From positions 63,261 to 127,260 of the forward strand of contig NZ_LMFZ01000001.1 in the NCBI RefSeq assembly GCF_001427305.1: a stretch of 64,000 bases of DNA, in the 5' to 3' direction. The translations under genes were made by a program, and so were the position numbers. The stretch comes from Duganella sp. Root1480D1 (GTDB lineage Bacteria; Pseudomonadota; Gammaproteobacteria; Burkholderiales; Burkholderiaceae_D). The notes below the pieces were generated by a model. It was not told the origin of the DNA. It saw nothing but the letters and a program-made list of their open reading frames with translations, and made no database searches. Positions 24,535 through 33,946 of the stretch are shown here, piece by piece. The first letter of the stretch is position 1, and each line of letters begins with the position of its first letter.

Positions 24535-26014
24535 AAATCCGGCCGGGGTCATACTGCTTCTTGATGTGCGACAGGCGAGTAAGGTTCGCACCATAGTATG
24601 CCGCCTGCCAGTCCTTAAGAAGCGGATCGAGGTAGTTCACGTAAGCCCCACCGCTGCTCCAGGCTTTCATCAGGCCGCGCATGCGGTTGGGGAATGTGGT
24701 GTCGTAGACGGTGCGGGACTGCCACGTGGCGTACTCCACGCTGAACAAGGCCTTGCGATGGACAAAGGCGGTCGCGTCCGCAGCGACGCGGCCGATAGCG
24801 CCGCCCATGTGGTCGAAGATATACGATCCGGAGATACCGGCCGCCATGGCATCTTTCACCGACTCGTTCAATGCCGCGATGCCCGCCGCCGGCAGCAGCT
24901 CATTAAAGAAGTCCGAGCTCAGCACCTCGTCGTAGCGAGTCTTGCGGCCTTCCGGCGAGTAGCCGCTCAGGCTGCACTCGTTCAAGGGAATGCCTGCACA
25001 CATGCTCCAGGCCACATCGCGGTAAGGAAGCTGGCTGACGGCCGTGCTCATATCAGCGCTTGCACCGCCGCTGGCAGCAAGGAATGTATTCCAGTATGGC
25101 TGAAGGAAGCTGGACGTGCCGAGGCAGTAGGCAGTGACAGTGCATGAGGCGCCACCGGAACCGAACTGCATATAAATCTGCGCCCAGATATTGTCAGGCA
25201 GGGACTGCGGCCAACGCTGCCAGGCATCGAACATGGCGGCAAAATCCTGGAAACGGAAATCCGCGCGGGCAACGGTAATGTCTTCGATCCGATGGGTCTT
25301 GAACGTAAAGGACGTGGCCACCCCGAAGTTGCCGCCGCCACCGCCGCGTAAGGCCCAGAACAGCTCCGGCTCCGTAGTGGCATCGCAGGAAAGCAGGCGG
25401 CCATCTGCCGTCACCACCTCCGCCGCCAGCAGGTTATCGCAGGTCAGCCCGAACTGCCGGTCGAGTATGCCGATGCCCCCACCCATCGTGATGCCCGCAA
25501 TGCCAACCGTCAGGCAGGTACCGGAGGGGATGCAGACGCCGTTCGCAATCAAGGTGTCATACACCTCGGCCAGGCGCGCTCCCGCACCAATCCTGGCCGT
25601 GCCATTGGCGTTGACCTGGATCGCATTCATGGGTGTAACGTTCAACACGACACCAGTAGTGGTCGAAGTCCCGGCCCAGCTATGCCCGCCGCAGCGCGGC
25701 GTCACGGCCAGTTTATTGTTGCGCACGAAAGCCAGGCCGGTCTTGACGTCTTCCACCGAGTTGCACTTGATGATGGCCGCTGGCCTGGTGCTGTCAAAAC
25801 GCATATTGGCCAGCAGGCTGGCGCCAGCATAGGCTGCATCGCCGGGGCGCAGCAACTGGCCGCCAAGTGCCGCCGCAAGGCTGCTCCAGTTCGGCCCGGC
25901 CTCAGCTGGCGGTACCGGGGCCGATGGCGTGCCGCCCGATCCACCGCCGCCACACCCAGCCAGCAAGGCTGCCGACGCCCCTCCAGACAATTCCAGAAAC
26001 CGCCTGCGATCCAT
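24503..26014 (-). CDS. Secreted FAD-linked oxidase, berberine-bridge-enzyme-like
   Basis: The 503-aa protein starts with an RRRFLELSGGASAALLAGC signal that reads both as a Tat motif and as a lipobox, so it is exported and perhaps lipid-anchored. The FAD domain has the BBE-type anchors: His in RCGGHSWAG and a Cys in SGTCLTVGIAGITMGGGIG, which in this family can hold FAD by two covalent bonds. The C-terminal BBE segment (AYYGANLTRLSHIKKQYDP) is present. Such enzymes oxidise sugars, alcohols or alkaloids. The start at 26014 follows GGGGGAG. Confidence 0.88.
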   Translation of the reverse strand: MDRRRFLELSGGASAALLAGCGGGGSGGTPSAPVPPAEAGPNWSSLAAALGGQLLRPGDAAYAGASLLANMRFDSTRPAAIIKCNSVEDVKTGLAFVRNNKLAVTPRCGGHSWAGTSTTTGVVLNVTPMNAIQVNANGTARIGAGARLAEVYDTLIANGVCIPSGTCLTVGIAGITMGGGIGILDRQFGLTCDNLLAAEVVTADGRLLSCDATTEPELFWALRGGGGGNFGVATSFTFKTHRIEDITVARADFRFQDFAAMFDAWQRWPQSLPDNIWAQIYMQFGSGGASCTVTAYCLGTSSFLQPYWNTFLAASGGASADMSTAVSQLPYRDVAWSMCAGIPLNECSLSGYSPEGRKTRYDEVLSSDFFNELLPAAGIAALNESVKDAMAAGISGSYIFDHMGGAIGRVAADATAFVHRKALFSVEYATWQSRTVYDTTFPNRMRGLMKAWSSGGAYVNYLDPLLKDWQAAYYGANLTRLSHIKKQYDPGRIFSMFQGVEPG

Positions 26015-26098
26015 AAACTCCCCCTGGTGACACGGCAACTCGGCCGAGGGAAGCGATATTAGCACTAAATTAACTTATTGGTATGCAATTGGTATACA

Positions 26099-26728
26099 TC
26101 ACTCGAACGCGAGGGTGATCGCAAGACCGATGAACAGCAAAGCGGTGCCGCGCTGCAGGATCGCCATACGCGGCCCGGACATGATTCGCGCACCTGCTGC
26201 AGCTGTCAGGAGCACATAGCTCAGGTGCGCGACGAATGTGCACGCGACAAAGGTCAGGCTCAGCAGCAGGAAGCGCATGACGTCAATCGCGCCCGGTGGC
26301 ATAAATTGCGGAAACACTGCGGCAAAGAACAGGATCGCCTTGGGGTTGCTGCAAGCGACCAGCATTCCGCGCCGGAACACCGCGCCGCGGCTGCTTCCTT
26401 GCGGTGCGCTCGCCATGGCCGCCGCCCCAACCTGCCCCGCATGACGCCATTGCTTGATGCCCAGCCAGGCGAGATAGGCAGCGCCAGCCAGCTTCAGGGC
26501 GGAAAAAGCCGGTGGCCAAGCCTTGAACAGCAATCCCATGCCGCCCACCGCCACGCAAGCGACCAGGAATACCCCAACGGCATTGCCGGCCGAACTGTAC
26601 GCTGTGCGGCGTGCGCCCAAGGTCAGCGTGGTTGAAACTGCCAGCAGTACCGCAGGGCCGGGACTGAAGGTGGCGGCAAGGGCCATGGCGAGGAAGGCCA
26701 GCCAGAGGGATAGGGTCATAGTTGTCAT
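26099..26728 (-). CDS. LysE/RhtB-family amino-acid exporter
   Basis: The 209-aa membrane protein has the family N-terminus (FSPGPAVLLAVSTTLTLGARRT), AGAAYLAWLGIKQWR and FFAAVFPQFM, with about six spans. It exports amino acids or derivatives across the inner membrane. It is divergent from a LysR gene which probably regulates it. An ATG nine bases inside the frame is an alternative start. Confidence 0.88.
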   Translation of the reverse strand: MTTMTLSLWLAFLAMALAATFSPGPAVLLAVSTTLTLGARRTAYSSAGNAVGVFLVACVAVGGMGLLFKAWPPAFSALKLAGAAYLAWLGIKQWRHAGQVGAAAMASAPQGSSRGAVFRRGMLVACSNPKAILFFAAVFPQFMPPGAIDVMRFLLLSLTFVACTFVAHLSYVLLTAAAGARIMSGPRMAILQRGTALLFIGLAITLAFE

Positions 26729-26807
26729 GCCCGCCAGTATCCGGCCTGGAGCCCAGATTAAAAATACCCTAGAATTAACAACATCTTTAACTCATACTTA
26801 ACAATAC

Positions 26808-27692
26808 ATGGACAAGATGCGCAGCATGGAAGTGTTTGTGCGTGTGGTGGATGCCGGTAGCTTCAGTGCCGCAGCCCGCACCCTCGACATGTCGACCGTG
26901 ATGGTCAGCAAGCACATCGCCGCCCTCGAACAACTGGTCGGTGCGCGCCTGCTGCACCGGACCACACGCAGCCAAAGCCTGAGCGAAATCGGCCAGCAAT
27001 ACGCCGAGCAATGCCGACATATCCTGCAACTGGTGCATGCGGCGGAGACCGGCGCGCTGGCCATGCGCACGGCCCCGCGCGGCACGCTGAAGGTCAGCGC
27101 GCCGGCGGCATTCGGCAGCCGCTGCCTGGCGCCGGCCATGGCCGAATACCTGGAGTCCAATCCTGAGGTAAACCTGGAGCTCGACCTCTCCAACCGATTA
27201 TCCGACCTGGTGGAAGAAGGCCTGGATGCCGCCATCCGCATCGGTCCCTTGAAGGACTCCAGCATGGTCGCGCGCCCGTTGACGCCCTTGCAGATGATGG
27301 TCTGCGCCGCACCTGGCTACCTGGCGCGCCACGGCACGCCAGTCACGCCCAGCGAGCTGTCGCAACATCGCTGCCTGGATTTTTCCCATTGGCGCCATGA
27401 CGCGCGCTGGCGTCTCGGACAGTTAGGCAACGAGGAAGGGACTTCCCCGCATTGCCGCATGCGTTCAAACAATGGTGAAGCCTTGCGCCTGGCAGCGGTT
27501 GCGGGCCTGGGGTTGGTAATGCAGGCGGACGCCGTGCTGGCCGACGAAATTGCCGCCGGCCGGCTGGTTCCTATCCTGCGTGAGTACTGGCCGGCGCCAC
27601 GGCCTATGCACCTGATCTACCCGCGCGACAGGCAGTCGACGCGTAAGCTGGCCAGCTTCGTGGAATTCGTGGTGCAGCGCTTCGGCACTTGA
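26808..27692 (+). CDS. LysR-family regulator (DmlR-like) beside the LysE exporter
   Basis: A 294-aa LysR protein: HTH near residues 5-60 (MEVFVRVVDAGSFSAAARTLDMS), effector domain with ALAMRTAPRGTLKVSAPAAFG and a final PRDRQSTRKLASFVEF. Start ATG close to the divergent LysE gene (79 bases). Target inferred from position only. Confidence 0.88.
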   Translation: MDKMRSMEVFVRVVDAGSFSAAARTLDMSTVMVSKHIAALEQLVGARLLHRTTRSQSLSEIGQQYAEQCRHILQLVHAAETGALAMRTAPRGTLKVSAPAAFGSRCLAPAMAEYLESNPEVNLELDLSNRLSDLVEEGLDAAIRIGPLKDSSMVARPLTPLQMMVCAAPGYLARHGTPVTPSELSQHRCLDFSHWRHDARWRLGQLGNEEGTSPHCRMRSNNGEALRLAAVAGLGLVMQADAVLADEIAAGRLVPILREYWPAPRPMHLIYPRDRQSTRKLASFVEFVVQRFGT

Positions 27693-27708
27693 TCGCGCCA
27701 GGACGCTT

Positions 27709-27960
27709 TTAGAGGAATGGCCAGCCAAGGATGCCTTTGGCGTGCAATACCGGCCTCAACACAAGGTAGCCGACCGCGCAGCCGATTGCCAGCAGGCTGC
27801 GCGCATCGCCCATCGCAGCGAGGAATACGCCGCCCACCGTGGCTGCGGCGGCCATCACCATCAACCAGACTTCAATGCTGGCGAAAAATGGCGCGGCATG
27901 GCGCCAGGTGGCCGCGATCAGTTTGAATGCTTCGCGGAGAGTTTTGACGGGCTTTTGCAT
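27709..27960 (-). CDS. Small membrane protein of unknown function
   Basis: An 83-aa frame with two hydrophobic stretches (VWLMVMAAAATVGGVFLAAM and LAIGCAVGYLVLRPVL) and a basic N-terminus. There is no strong ribosome site before the ATG. It is convergent with the LysR gene and downstream of a terminator-like hairpin. Plausible but unproven gene. Confidence 0.45.
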   Translation of the reverse strand: MQKPVKTLREAFKLIAATWRHAAPFFASIEVWLMVMAAAATVGGVFLAAMGDARSLLAIGCAVGYLVLRPVLHAKGILGWPFL

Positions 27961-28009
27961 GAAGTTTCACCAACTGTGCCAATTGCACAAAAATCGAGGC
28001 CGGAAATGA

Positions 28010-28037
28010 AAAATCCCCGCCGGCGCGAGGATTTTCC
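28010..28037. terminator. Bidirectional terminator hairpin, same sequence family as 38344-38375
   Basis: Arms AAATCCCCGC and GCGAGGATTT around a CGGC loop, flanked by A and T runs, so it can act on both strands. It follows the short-chain dehydrogenase gene on the minus strand. The same arms, with a CGTA loop, end the tRNA operon. Confidence 0.7.
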
Positions 28038-28082
28038 TTTTCGAGGCAGATATTATAGCTGAGTGCATGTGCAAGCCCCGAT

Positions 28083-28889
28083 TCAGGCCAGTCCGAATGT
28101 CTTCCTCAAGCTTGCATCCACCGGCCCGGCCGGCATGAAGCGCCGCAATTTGCTGAGCAAGGAGGCCTGGCCGGCCGGAGCACGGCGCATGCGCCATGAT
28201 CCCAACGCCGCCTCGACAATGGTGCCTGCCACGCTGTCCGGTTCCGGCGCACCGCTGACACTATTGGCCACGGCCAGCGTTGCAAGGCCGCGCTCGCGGT
28301 CATAGTCTGTTATTTTGGACTGCGCGTGCGGCGAGTTCAGGTCGAGGTTCGTCCTCGTAAAACTCGGCTCGACCAAGGTGACGCGGATGCCGAACTGGCG
28401 CACTTCATGGTCCAACGATTCCGATAGCCCCTCGACCGCATGCTTGGAGGCCGCATAAAGCCCCATATACGGCGCAGGCAGAAAGCCAAGCACAGAGCTG
28501 ACGTTGACGATCCTGCCGGAGCGCTGCGCCCGCATCTGCGGCAGCACTGCCTGTGCCGTGCGGAGGATGCCGAACAGGTTCGTGTCGAACAGGGCGGCGG
28601 CTTCGGCGGTCGAGGTCTCTTCCACTGCCCCGACGATGGTCACCCCTGCGTTATTGACCAGGACGTCAATGCGCCCGGCGCGCGCGACGATCAGTTGGAA
28701 GGCCTGCTTTACGGAAGCATCGTTGCGCACGTCCATTTCCACCAATTCGACCCCGTCCAATGGACTCGTGCTGGGGATCGCCCGCACGGTTCCGAACACG
28801 CGGCATCCGCGCTGGGCAAACTTCTCCGCGGTCGCACGCCCTATGCCTGACGACACGCCAGTAACAACCACAACTTTAGGTTCCGACAT
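28083..28889 (-). CDS. Short-chain dehydrogenase/reductase
   Basis: About 268 aa, classical SDR: cofactor motif [21 protein letters not shown] at about residue 84, catalytic Ser in NVSSVLGFL and YxxxK in YAASKHA. It reduces or oxidises a hydroxyl or keto group with NAD(P). The second ATG (28889) is better spaced from AAGGAA than the first (28895). The gene lies 13 bases after the RND pump gene and is probably in its operon, as often seen for efflux operons with a detoxifying enzyme. Confidence 0.87.
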   Translation of the reverse strand: MSEPKVVVVTGVSSGIGRATAEKFAQRGCRVFGTVRAIPSTSPLDGVELVEMDVRNDASVKQAFQLIVARAGRIDVLVNNAGVTIVGAVEETSTAEAAALFDTNLFGILRTAQAVLPQMRAQRSGRIVNVSSVLGFLPAPYMGLYAASKHAVEGLSESLDHEVRQFGIRVTLVEPSFTRTNLDLNSPHAQSKITDYDRERGLATLAVANSVSGAPEPDSVAGTIVEAALGSWRMRRAPAGQASLLSKLRRFMPAGPVDASLRKTFGLA

Positions 28890-28902
28890 TTCCATTTCCT
28901 TT

Positions 28903-31900
28903 TCAATGATGGTTTAGCCGCCCCGCGATCGGGGCCACATTAGCTTGCTGATCCGGCTCATCCTGCTCCTCGCTATCGCCGGCAGGCCGGATCTTGAACC
29001 AGATCGCGTACATCGCAGGCAGGAAGACCAGCGTGAGAATGGTTCCCGCAAAGGTGCCACCGATCAGGGTGTAGGCCAGCGTGCCCCAGAACACCGAATG
29101 GGTCAGCGGGATAAAGGCCAGGATCGCCGCCAGTGCCGTCAGGATCACCGGCCTGGCGCGTTGTACTGTTGCCTCCACGACCGCATGGAATGGATCGAGT
29201 CCAGCCCGCGTGTTGTCATGAATTTGCCCGATCAGGATCAGCGTGTTGCGCATCAGGATGCCCGACAGTGCGATCAGGCCTACCAGTGCATTAATGCCAA
29301 ACGGCTGCCCGAACAGGATCAGCATCGGCACCACCCCGATCAAGCCCAGGGGACTGGTCAGGAACACCATCACCATCGCGGAAATGGAGCGCACCTGGAA
29401 GATGATGATCAGCAGGGTAATCGCCAGCATGATCGGGAACAGCGGCAGCATGGCGGTAGTCGCCTTGCCCGATTCTTCGATCGAGCCCGCCTGCTCGATG
29501 CGGTAGCCGCTTGGCAGCTTGTCGATCAGCGGTTGCAACTGGCGGCTGATGGATGCGGACACGTCCGGCGGCTGCAGGCCCTCGGCGATATCGCCACGCA
29601 CCGTGATCGTGGGCAGGCGGTCGCGCCTGCGCATGACCGGTTCCTCAGCGCGCACTTCGACCTTCCCCACCTGGGACAAAGGAATGCGCTGGCCATTGGC
29701 ACCGGTCAGCGTGAAATCGCCCATCCGGGCGGGATCAAGGCGAGTCTCGCCGGCCGAACGCGCCACCACTTGCACCGTGCGGATATCCTCGCGCACCGCA
29801 GTAATCGGCACGCCGGCCAGGAAAAACTGCAATTGCTGCGCTACTGCGCTTGACGTCAGGCCCATGGCTTGCAAACGATCTTGCTGCAAGGTGAAATGCA
29901 AGGATGGCGTGCGGCTGCCCCAATCGGCATTCACCGTCCGCATCATCGGACTGGCGCCCATGACTTGCTGCGCTTCGGCGGCGATATGGCGCAGCTTTTC
30001 CGGGTCGCTGCCGGAGATGCGATAGGCCACCGGGAATGGCGAGTACGGTCCGAACACCAACTGGGTGACGCGTACCCGTGCCTCGGGAGCCAGTCCATCG
30101 GCAACCGCCTGGCGCAGGCGCTGTTTCAACGCTTCGCGCTGAACCTGGTTATCGGTGCGCACCACGATCTTGGCAAACGATGGGTCGGGCAGCTCCGGCC
30201 CCATCGCCAGGTAGAAGCGCGGTGCCCCCTGGCCGATGTAGGCCGTGACGATTTTCGCCTCGTCCTGCCTGGCGAGCCAGCGCTCCACCTTCTCGGCGGC
30301 GGCGCTGGTTGCGGTGATCGAGGTGCCATAAGGCATCTGCACTTCAACCAGGACTTCGGGGCGATCCGAGATCGGGAAGAACTGCTTCTTTACCACCGCC
30401 ATAGCGAGTACCGCCGCGACAAACAGGCCCACCACTGCGCCGGCCACCAGCCACTTGCGCTCAATCACGCGCTTCAGGAGCTGGCGGAAACGGTTGTAGC
30501 GCGGCGTATCGTAAAGCGCCCCGTGGCCGCCGGCGACCTTCTCGAAATCGGGCAGCAGCTTGACGCCGAGGTAAGGCGTAAACACCACCGCAACCACCCA
30601 GGAAGCAATCAGCGCGATGCCGACGATCCAGAACATATTGCTGGTGTATTCTCCGGCGGTGGAACGGGCAAATCCGTTCGGCATGAAGCCGACAGCCGTC
30701 ACCAGCGTACCGGCCAGCATCGGCGCCGCCGTATGGCTCCAGGCATAGGCCGAGGCGGCAACGCGGCTGAAGCCCTCCTCCATCTTCACCACCATCATTT
30801 CGATGGCAATGATGGCGTCATCCACCAGCAAGCCCAGGCCCAGGATGAGCGAGCCAAGCGTGATCCGGTCGAAATTCTTGCCGGTTGCCGCCATCACGAT
30901 GAACACCGCCGCCAGGGTCAGCGGCACGGCCGCGGCAACCACAATCCCGACCCGCCATCCCATGCTGACAAAGCACACCACCATTACCACCAGCAATGCA
31001 GCGAAGAACTTGATCATGAATTCATCGACGGCCGAACCGATGTTCACGGCCTGGTCGGTGATCTTGCTTAGCCCCATGCCCAGGGGCAGCCCCGCATTGA
31101 TCGCACCCACTTCCTTGTCGAGCGCCTTGCCGAGGTCAAGGCCGTTCCAGCCCTCTCGCATGACAATACCGAGCAACAGGGCCGGCTCGCCGCCGTTGCG
31201 GATCATGAACGTTGCCGGGTCTTCGTAGCCACGCTTGACGGTGGCAATATCGGACAGCTTCAACGTGCGGCCCTGTGCCACCACCGGTGTATCGCGGATC
31301 TTCTGCAACTGGTCAAAGGCACCGTCCAGGCGCACCAGCACCTGCGGGCCGCTGGTTTCCACCGAACCGGCCGGGGTCAGGGCATTCTGGCTTTGCAGCG
31401 CGGCAAATACGTCCTGCGGGCTGAGGCCCAGCGTTGCCAGCCGCTCATGCGAAAACTCGAGGTAGATGCGTTCCGCTTGCTCGCCGATGATGTTGACCTT
31501 TTTCACCCCGGGCACGCGCAGCAGGCGCTGGCGCAGCGTCTCCGCGTCGCGCACCAGCGTGCGCTGAGGTTCGCCCTTCGCCTTGAGGGCAAACAGCGCA
31601 AAGGTGACGTCCGCATACTCGTCGTTGACCAGCGGCCCGATCACGCCGGGCGGCAGGTTGCTTATCTCATCGCTGACCTTTTTGCGCGCCTGGTAAAAAT
31701 CCCCCTGCACTTCAGAAGGCGGCGTACTGTCAAGCAAGGTCAAGGTGGTGAAGGCCAGGCCTGGACGGGTATAGGTTTCGCTGCGGTCGTACCAGCGCAA
31801 TTCCTGCAAGCGCTTCTCGATCTTTTCGGCGACCTGGTCTTGCATTTCCTGTGCCGTGGCGCCGGGCCAGGCGGTAACGATGGTCATCACCTTCACGGTG

Positions 31901-32034
31901 AAGGCAGGATCTTCCGCTCGCCCCAATTTGAAGAACGCAATGACGCCTGCCAGGGAAATCAGGCATATCAGGAACAAGGTCACGGAGCGCTCGCGTACCG
32001 CCAGCGCGGAGAGGTTGAAACGACCCTCGCTCAT
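28903..32034 (-). CDS. RND-family efflux pump, inner-membrane component
   Basis: The 1043-aa protein has the RND layout: one span at the N-terminus, a large periplasmic loop, six spans, a second loop, and the last spans. The proton-relay Asp pair is visible in [22 protein letters not shown]. The family signature at the start ([13 protein letters not shown]) places it near the MexF/VexB-like AcrB/AcrD/AcrF group. It forms a tripartite pump with the adaptor encoded just upstream (4-base overlap) and probably the NodT-type channel gene nearby. Substrate unknown. Confidence 0.93.
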   Translation of the reverse strand: MSEGRFNLSALAVRERSVTLFLICLISLAGVIAFFKLGRAEDPAFTVKVMTIVTAWPGATAQEMQDQVAEKIEKRLQELRWYDRSETYTRPGLAFTTLTLLDSTPPSEVQGDFYQARKKVSDEISNLPPGVIGPLVNDEYADVTFALFALKAKGEPQRTLVRDAETLRQRLLRVPGVKKVNIIGEQAERIYLEFSHERLATLGLSPQDVFAALQSQNALTPAGSVETSGPQVLVRLDGAFDQLQKIRDTPVVAQGRTLKLSDIATVKRGYEDPATFMIRNGGEPALLLGIVMREGWNGLDLGKALDKEVGAINAGLPLGMGLSKITDQAVNIGSAVDEFMIKFFAALLVVMVVCFVSMGWRVGIVVAAAVPLTLAAVFIVMAATGKNFDRITLGSLILGLGLLVDDAIIAIEMMVVKMEEGFSRVAASAYAWSHTAAPMLAGTLVTAVGFMPNGFARSTAGEYTSNMFWIVGIALIASWVVAVVFTPYLGVKLLPDFEKVAGGHGALYDTPRYNRFRQLLKRVIERKWLVAGAVVGLFVAAVLAMAVVKKQFFPISDRPEVLVEVQMPYGTSITATSAAAEKVERWLARQDEAKIVTAYIGQGAPRFYLAMGPELPDPSFAKIVVRTDNQVQREALKQRLRQAVADGLAPEARVRVTQLVFGPYSPFPVAYRISGSDPEKLRHIAAEAQQVMGASPMMRTVNADWGSRTPSLHFTLQQDRLQAMGLTSSAVAQQLQFFLAGVPITAVREDIRTVQVVARSAGETRLDPARMGDFTLTGANGQRIPLSQVGKVEVRAEEPVMRRRDRLPTITVRGDIAEGLQPPDVSASISRQLQPLIDKLPSGYRIEQAGSIEESGKATTAMLPLFPIMLAITLLIIIFQVRSISAMVMVFLTSPLGLIGVVPMLILFGQPFGINALVGLIALSGILMRNTLILIGQIHDNTRAGLDPFHAVVEATVQRARPVILTALAAILAFIPLTHSVFWGTLAYTLIGGTFAGTILTLVFLPAMYAIWFKIRPAGDSEEQDEPDQQANVAPIAGRLNHH

Positions 32035-33143
32035 GGCCGCCCCGCAACGGTTGCAGCCGCAGCCTGGCCCGCCACGCGCACCTGGTCGCCCTCATGCAGC
32101 AGGTGGGCTCCGAGCGCGACGATGCGATCGCCCTGTTTGAGACTGCCGGCGACACGCGCACTTTCGTCATCCAGGTGCTGCACTGCCACCGGCCTCCAGG
32201 AGACCTTGGCCGGCTCTCCCGCCAACACCCACACACCGGGCCCCTTGCCCGCATCGAACAAGGCGCCAATCGGTACGCGCAGGCCGTCCCTCGCTTGCGA
32301 ATTCGCCAGCTGGACCTGGATGGTGACAGTGGCGCCGAGCGGGGCATTCGACAGCTCGCCCTCAAGCACGTAACGGGCTTCATACGTGCGCGTCAAGCGG
32401 TCGGCGGCATTGGAGAGCTGCCGCAGGCGCGCCGGCACTGCGAGATCCTCCTTGCCAAACAGCCTGGCTTGCGCGACGCTGCCGACAGCCGGGCGCAGCG
32501 TTTCCGGCAACTGGATGACGGCTTCGCGCCGGCCCGCCTGCGCCACGCGCACCACGACCTGTCCCGCATTGACGACCTGGCCCGGCTCGGCCAGCGTTTC
32601 CACGACCACACCATCGGCATCCGCCACCAGTTCCGCGTAGCGGTTCGCGTTGCGCGCAACTTCTGCCTGCAATTCAGCCGCGCTGAGCTGCGCTTTGGCC
32701 GCATCTGCCGCAGCCTTGGCTTGGTCGTAGGCCGATGCCGAGATGGCGCCGGTACCGCGCAAGCCGCGGTAGCGCGCTTCATCGTCGGCCGTTTGCTGGG
32801 CGCGTGCGCGTGCCGCCGCAACCGCTTCCTGTTGGGCGTTAACTGCCAGCTTCAGGTCAGTCGGATCGATACGCATCAGTGCCTGGCCACGCTTGACTGC
32901 CTGGCCGGTATCCACCAGCCGCTCCAGCACCTTGCCTGAGACACGAAAACCCAGGTCGCTTTGCACGCGGGCAGCGACTGTCCCGGTGAAGGCGCGTGCA
33001 GCATCGGCATCGGTTTCGACGTCGACCGCCCGCACCATGGGCGCGGCAGTACGCGGATCGGATGGCGGTTTCTCGCCGCAGGCAGCTAGTGCAAGGGGCA
33101 AGACGGAAATGACAGACGAATAAATGAGGTTGCGGCGGCGCAT
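32031..33143 (-). CDS. RND efflux periplasmic adaptor (membrane fusion protein)
   Basis: The 370-aa lipoprotein has a lipobox (LPLALAACG) and the usual MFP order: barrel-sandwich/lipoyl half (DLGFRVSGKVLERLVDTGQ), a coiled-coil hairpin rich in Ala/Gln (about residues 105-175), the second lipoyl half (VVVETLAEPGQVV), and beta-barrel domains. It links the inner-membrane pump with the outer channel. A GTGAC-N14-GTCAC operator lies 45 bases before the start. Confidence 0.92.
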   Translation of the reverse strand: MRRRNLIYSSVISVLPLALAACGEKPPSDPRTAAPMVRAVDVETDADAARAFTGTVAARVQSDLGFRVSGKVLERLVDTGQAVKRGQALMRIDPTDLKLAVNAQQEAVAAARARAQQTADDEARYRGLRGTGAISASAYDQAKAAADAAKAQLSAAELQAEVARNANRYAELVADADGVVVETLAEPGQVVNAGQVVVRVAQAGRREAVIQLPETLRPAVGSVAQARLFGKEDLAVPARLRQLSNAADRLTRTYEARYVLEGELSNAPLGATVTIQVQLANSQARDGLRVPIGALFDAGKGPGVWVLAGEPAKVSWRPVAVQHLDDESARVAGSLKQGDRIVALGAHLLHEGDQVRVAGQAAAATVAGRP

Positions 33144-33187
33144 GGAAATCCCGATAAGGAAGCAGACAGGATTCCATTTTGGTACCA

Positions 33188-33211
33188 GTGACCAATTAAG
33201 TCAATAGTCAC
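33188..33211. promoter_or_regulatory. Probable TetR operator in front of the adaptor-pump operon
   Basis: GTGAC, 14 bases, GTCAC, an inverted repeat with the same arms and spacing as the site at 33893-33916. The two sites flank the TetR gene and each lies in the promoter region of an efflux gene. Confidence 0.6.
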
Positions 33212-33235
33212 AACCGCATTTCGCTGTGGGTCTTG

Positions 33236-33853
33236 CTAAGGCGACAAACTCCGGAGCACCAGACTGGACAGTTGAAGCGGCGCCTCTTGCGCCGAGTCGA
33301 GGCCATATTGCAACAGGACCGGGTTCAGGTAAGGACGCATGACCAGGTAAATGGCAGTCACTGCCTCGTCGAGCGGTGTCTTGCGCTCGAAATCTTCCGT
33401 CTCGCGGCCTTGCCGCAGGATGTCCTGCAAAATGGACTGGATGCGCTGCTCATACATACGGGTGGCTTCCCAATTCCCCGTGGCCGCCGCCGCTGCAATA
33501 TCGTAAAGTTTGCGATTTTCAAAAAACAGCCGCAGGCCAGATTCCACCACGGCCTTGAACATGCGGCGCAGCTTCTCTGGAGGCTTCTCGACCGCGTCGA
33601 TGGCGGCCCTGACATCGGACTCGATCTCAGCCAGGCACGTCGCGCAAATCAACTCGCCAATCGCCTGCTTGGACTCGAAGAACTTATAGATATAGGCCTT
33701 GGAAAATCCGATCGATTTGGCCAGGTCGGAAACAGTGGTCTTTTCATAGCCATACAAACGGAAATGTTCGCTCGCCGCGGCGACGATCTGGGCACGTACT
33801 TCATGGTCGGCCGGGCCACGGGCCGGGCTGGGGGTAACGGTTGCTTTATTCAT
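33236..33853 (-). CDS. TetR-family repressor of the RND efflux genes
   Basis: A 205-aa protein with an N-terminal TetR HTH (YGYEKTTVSDLAKSIGFSKAYIYKFF, about residues 35-62) and a helical ligand domain. It stands between the adaptor-pump operon (same strand, downstream) and the divergent outer-membrane factor gene, and both promoter regions carry the same inverted repeat, so it very likely controls the whole efflux set. The start at 33853 is the first ATG; AGGAGG is 13 bases away, which is rather far. Confidence 0.87.
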   Translation of the reverse strand: MNKATVTPSPARGPADHEVRAQIVAAASEHFRLYGYEKTTVSDLAKSIGFSKAYIYKFFESKQAIGELICATCLAEIESDVRAAIDAVEKPPEKLRRMFKAVVESGLRLFFENRKLYDIAAAAATGNWEATRMYEQRIQSILQDILRQGRETEDFERKTPLDEAVTAIYLVMRPYLNPVLLQYGLDSAQEAPLQLSSLVLRSLSP

Positions 33854-33892
33854 GACCGACAGCTTACCTCCTGATACCAATTTGCACAACGA

Positions 33893-33916
33893 GTGACCAT
33901 TTCATGATACAGTCAC
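33893..33916. promoter_or_regulatory. Probable TetR operator between tetR and the NodT-type gene
   Basis: GTGAC, 14 bases, GTCAC, located 30 bases before the outer-membrane factor ATG and 39 bases before the tetR start, so it can serve autoregulation and repression of both genes. Confidence 0.6.
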
Positions 33917-33946
33917 TAGCAAAATCCTCCCCTGCGAAAGATATCC

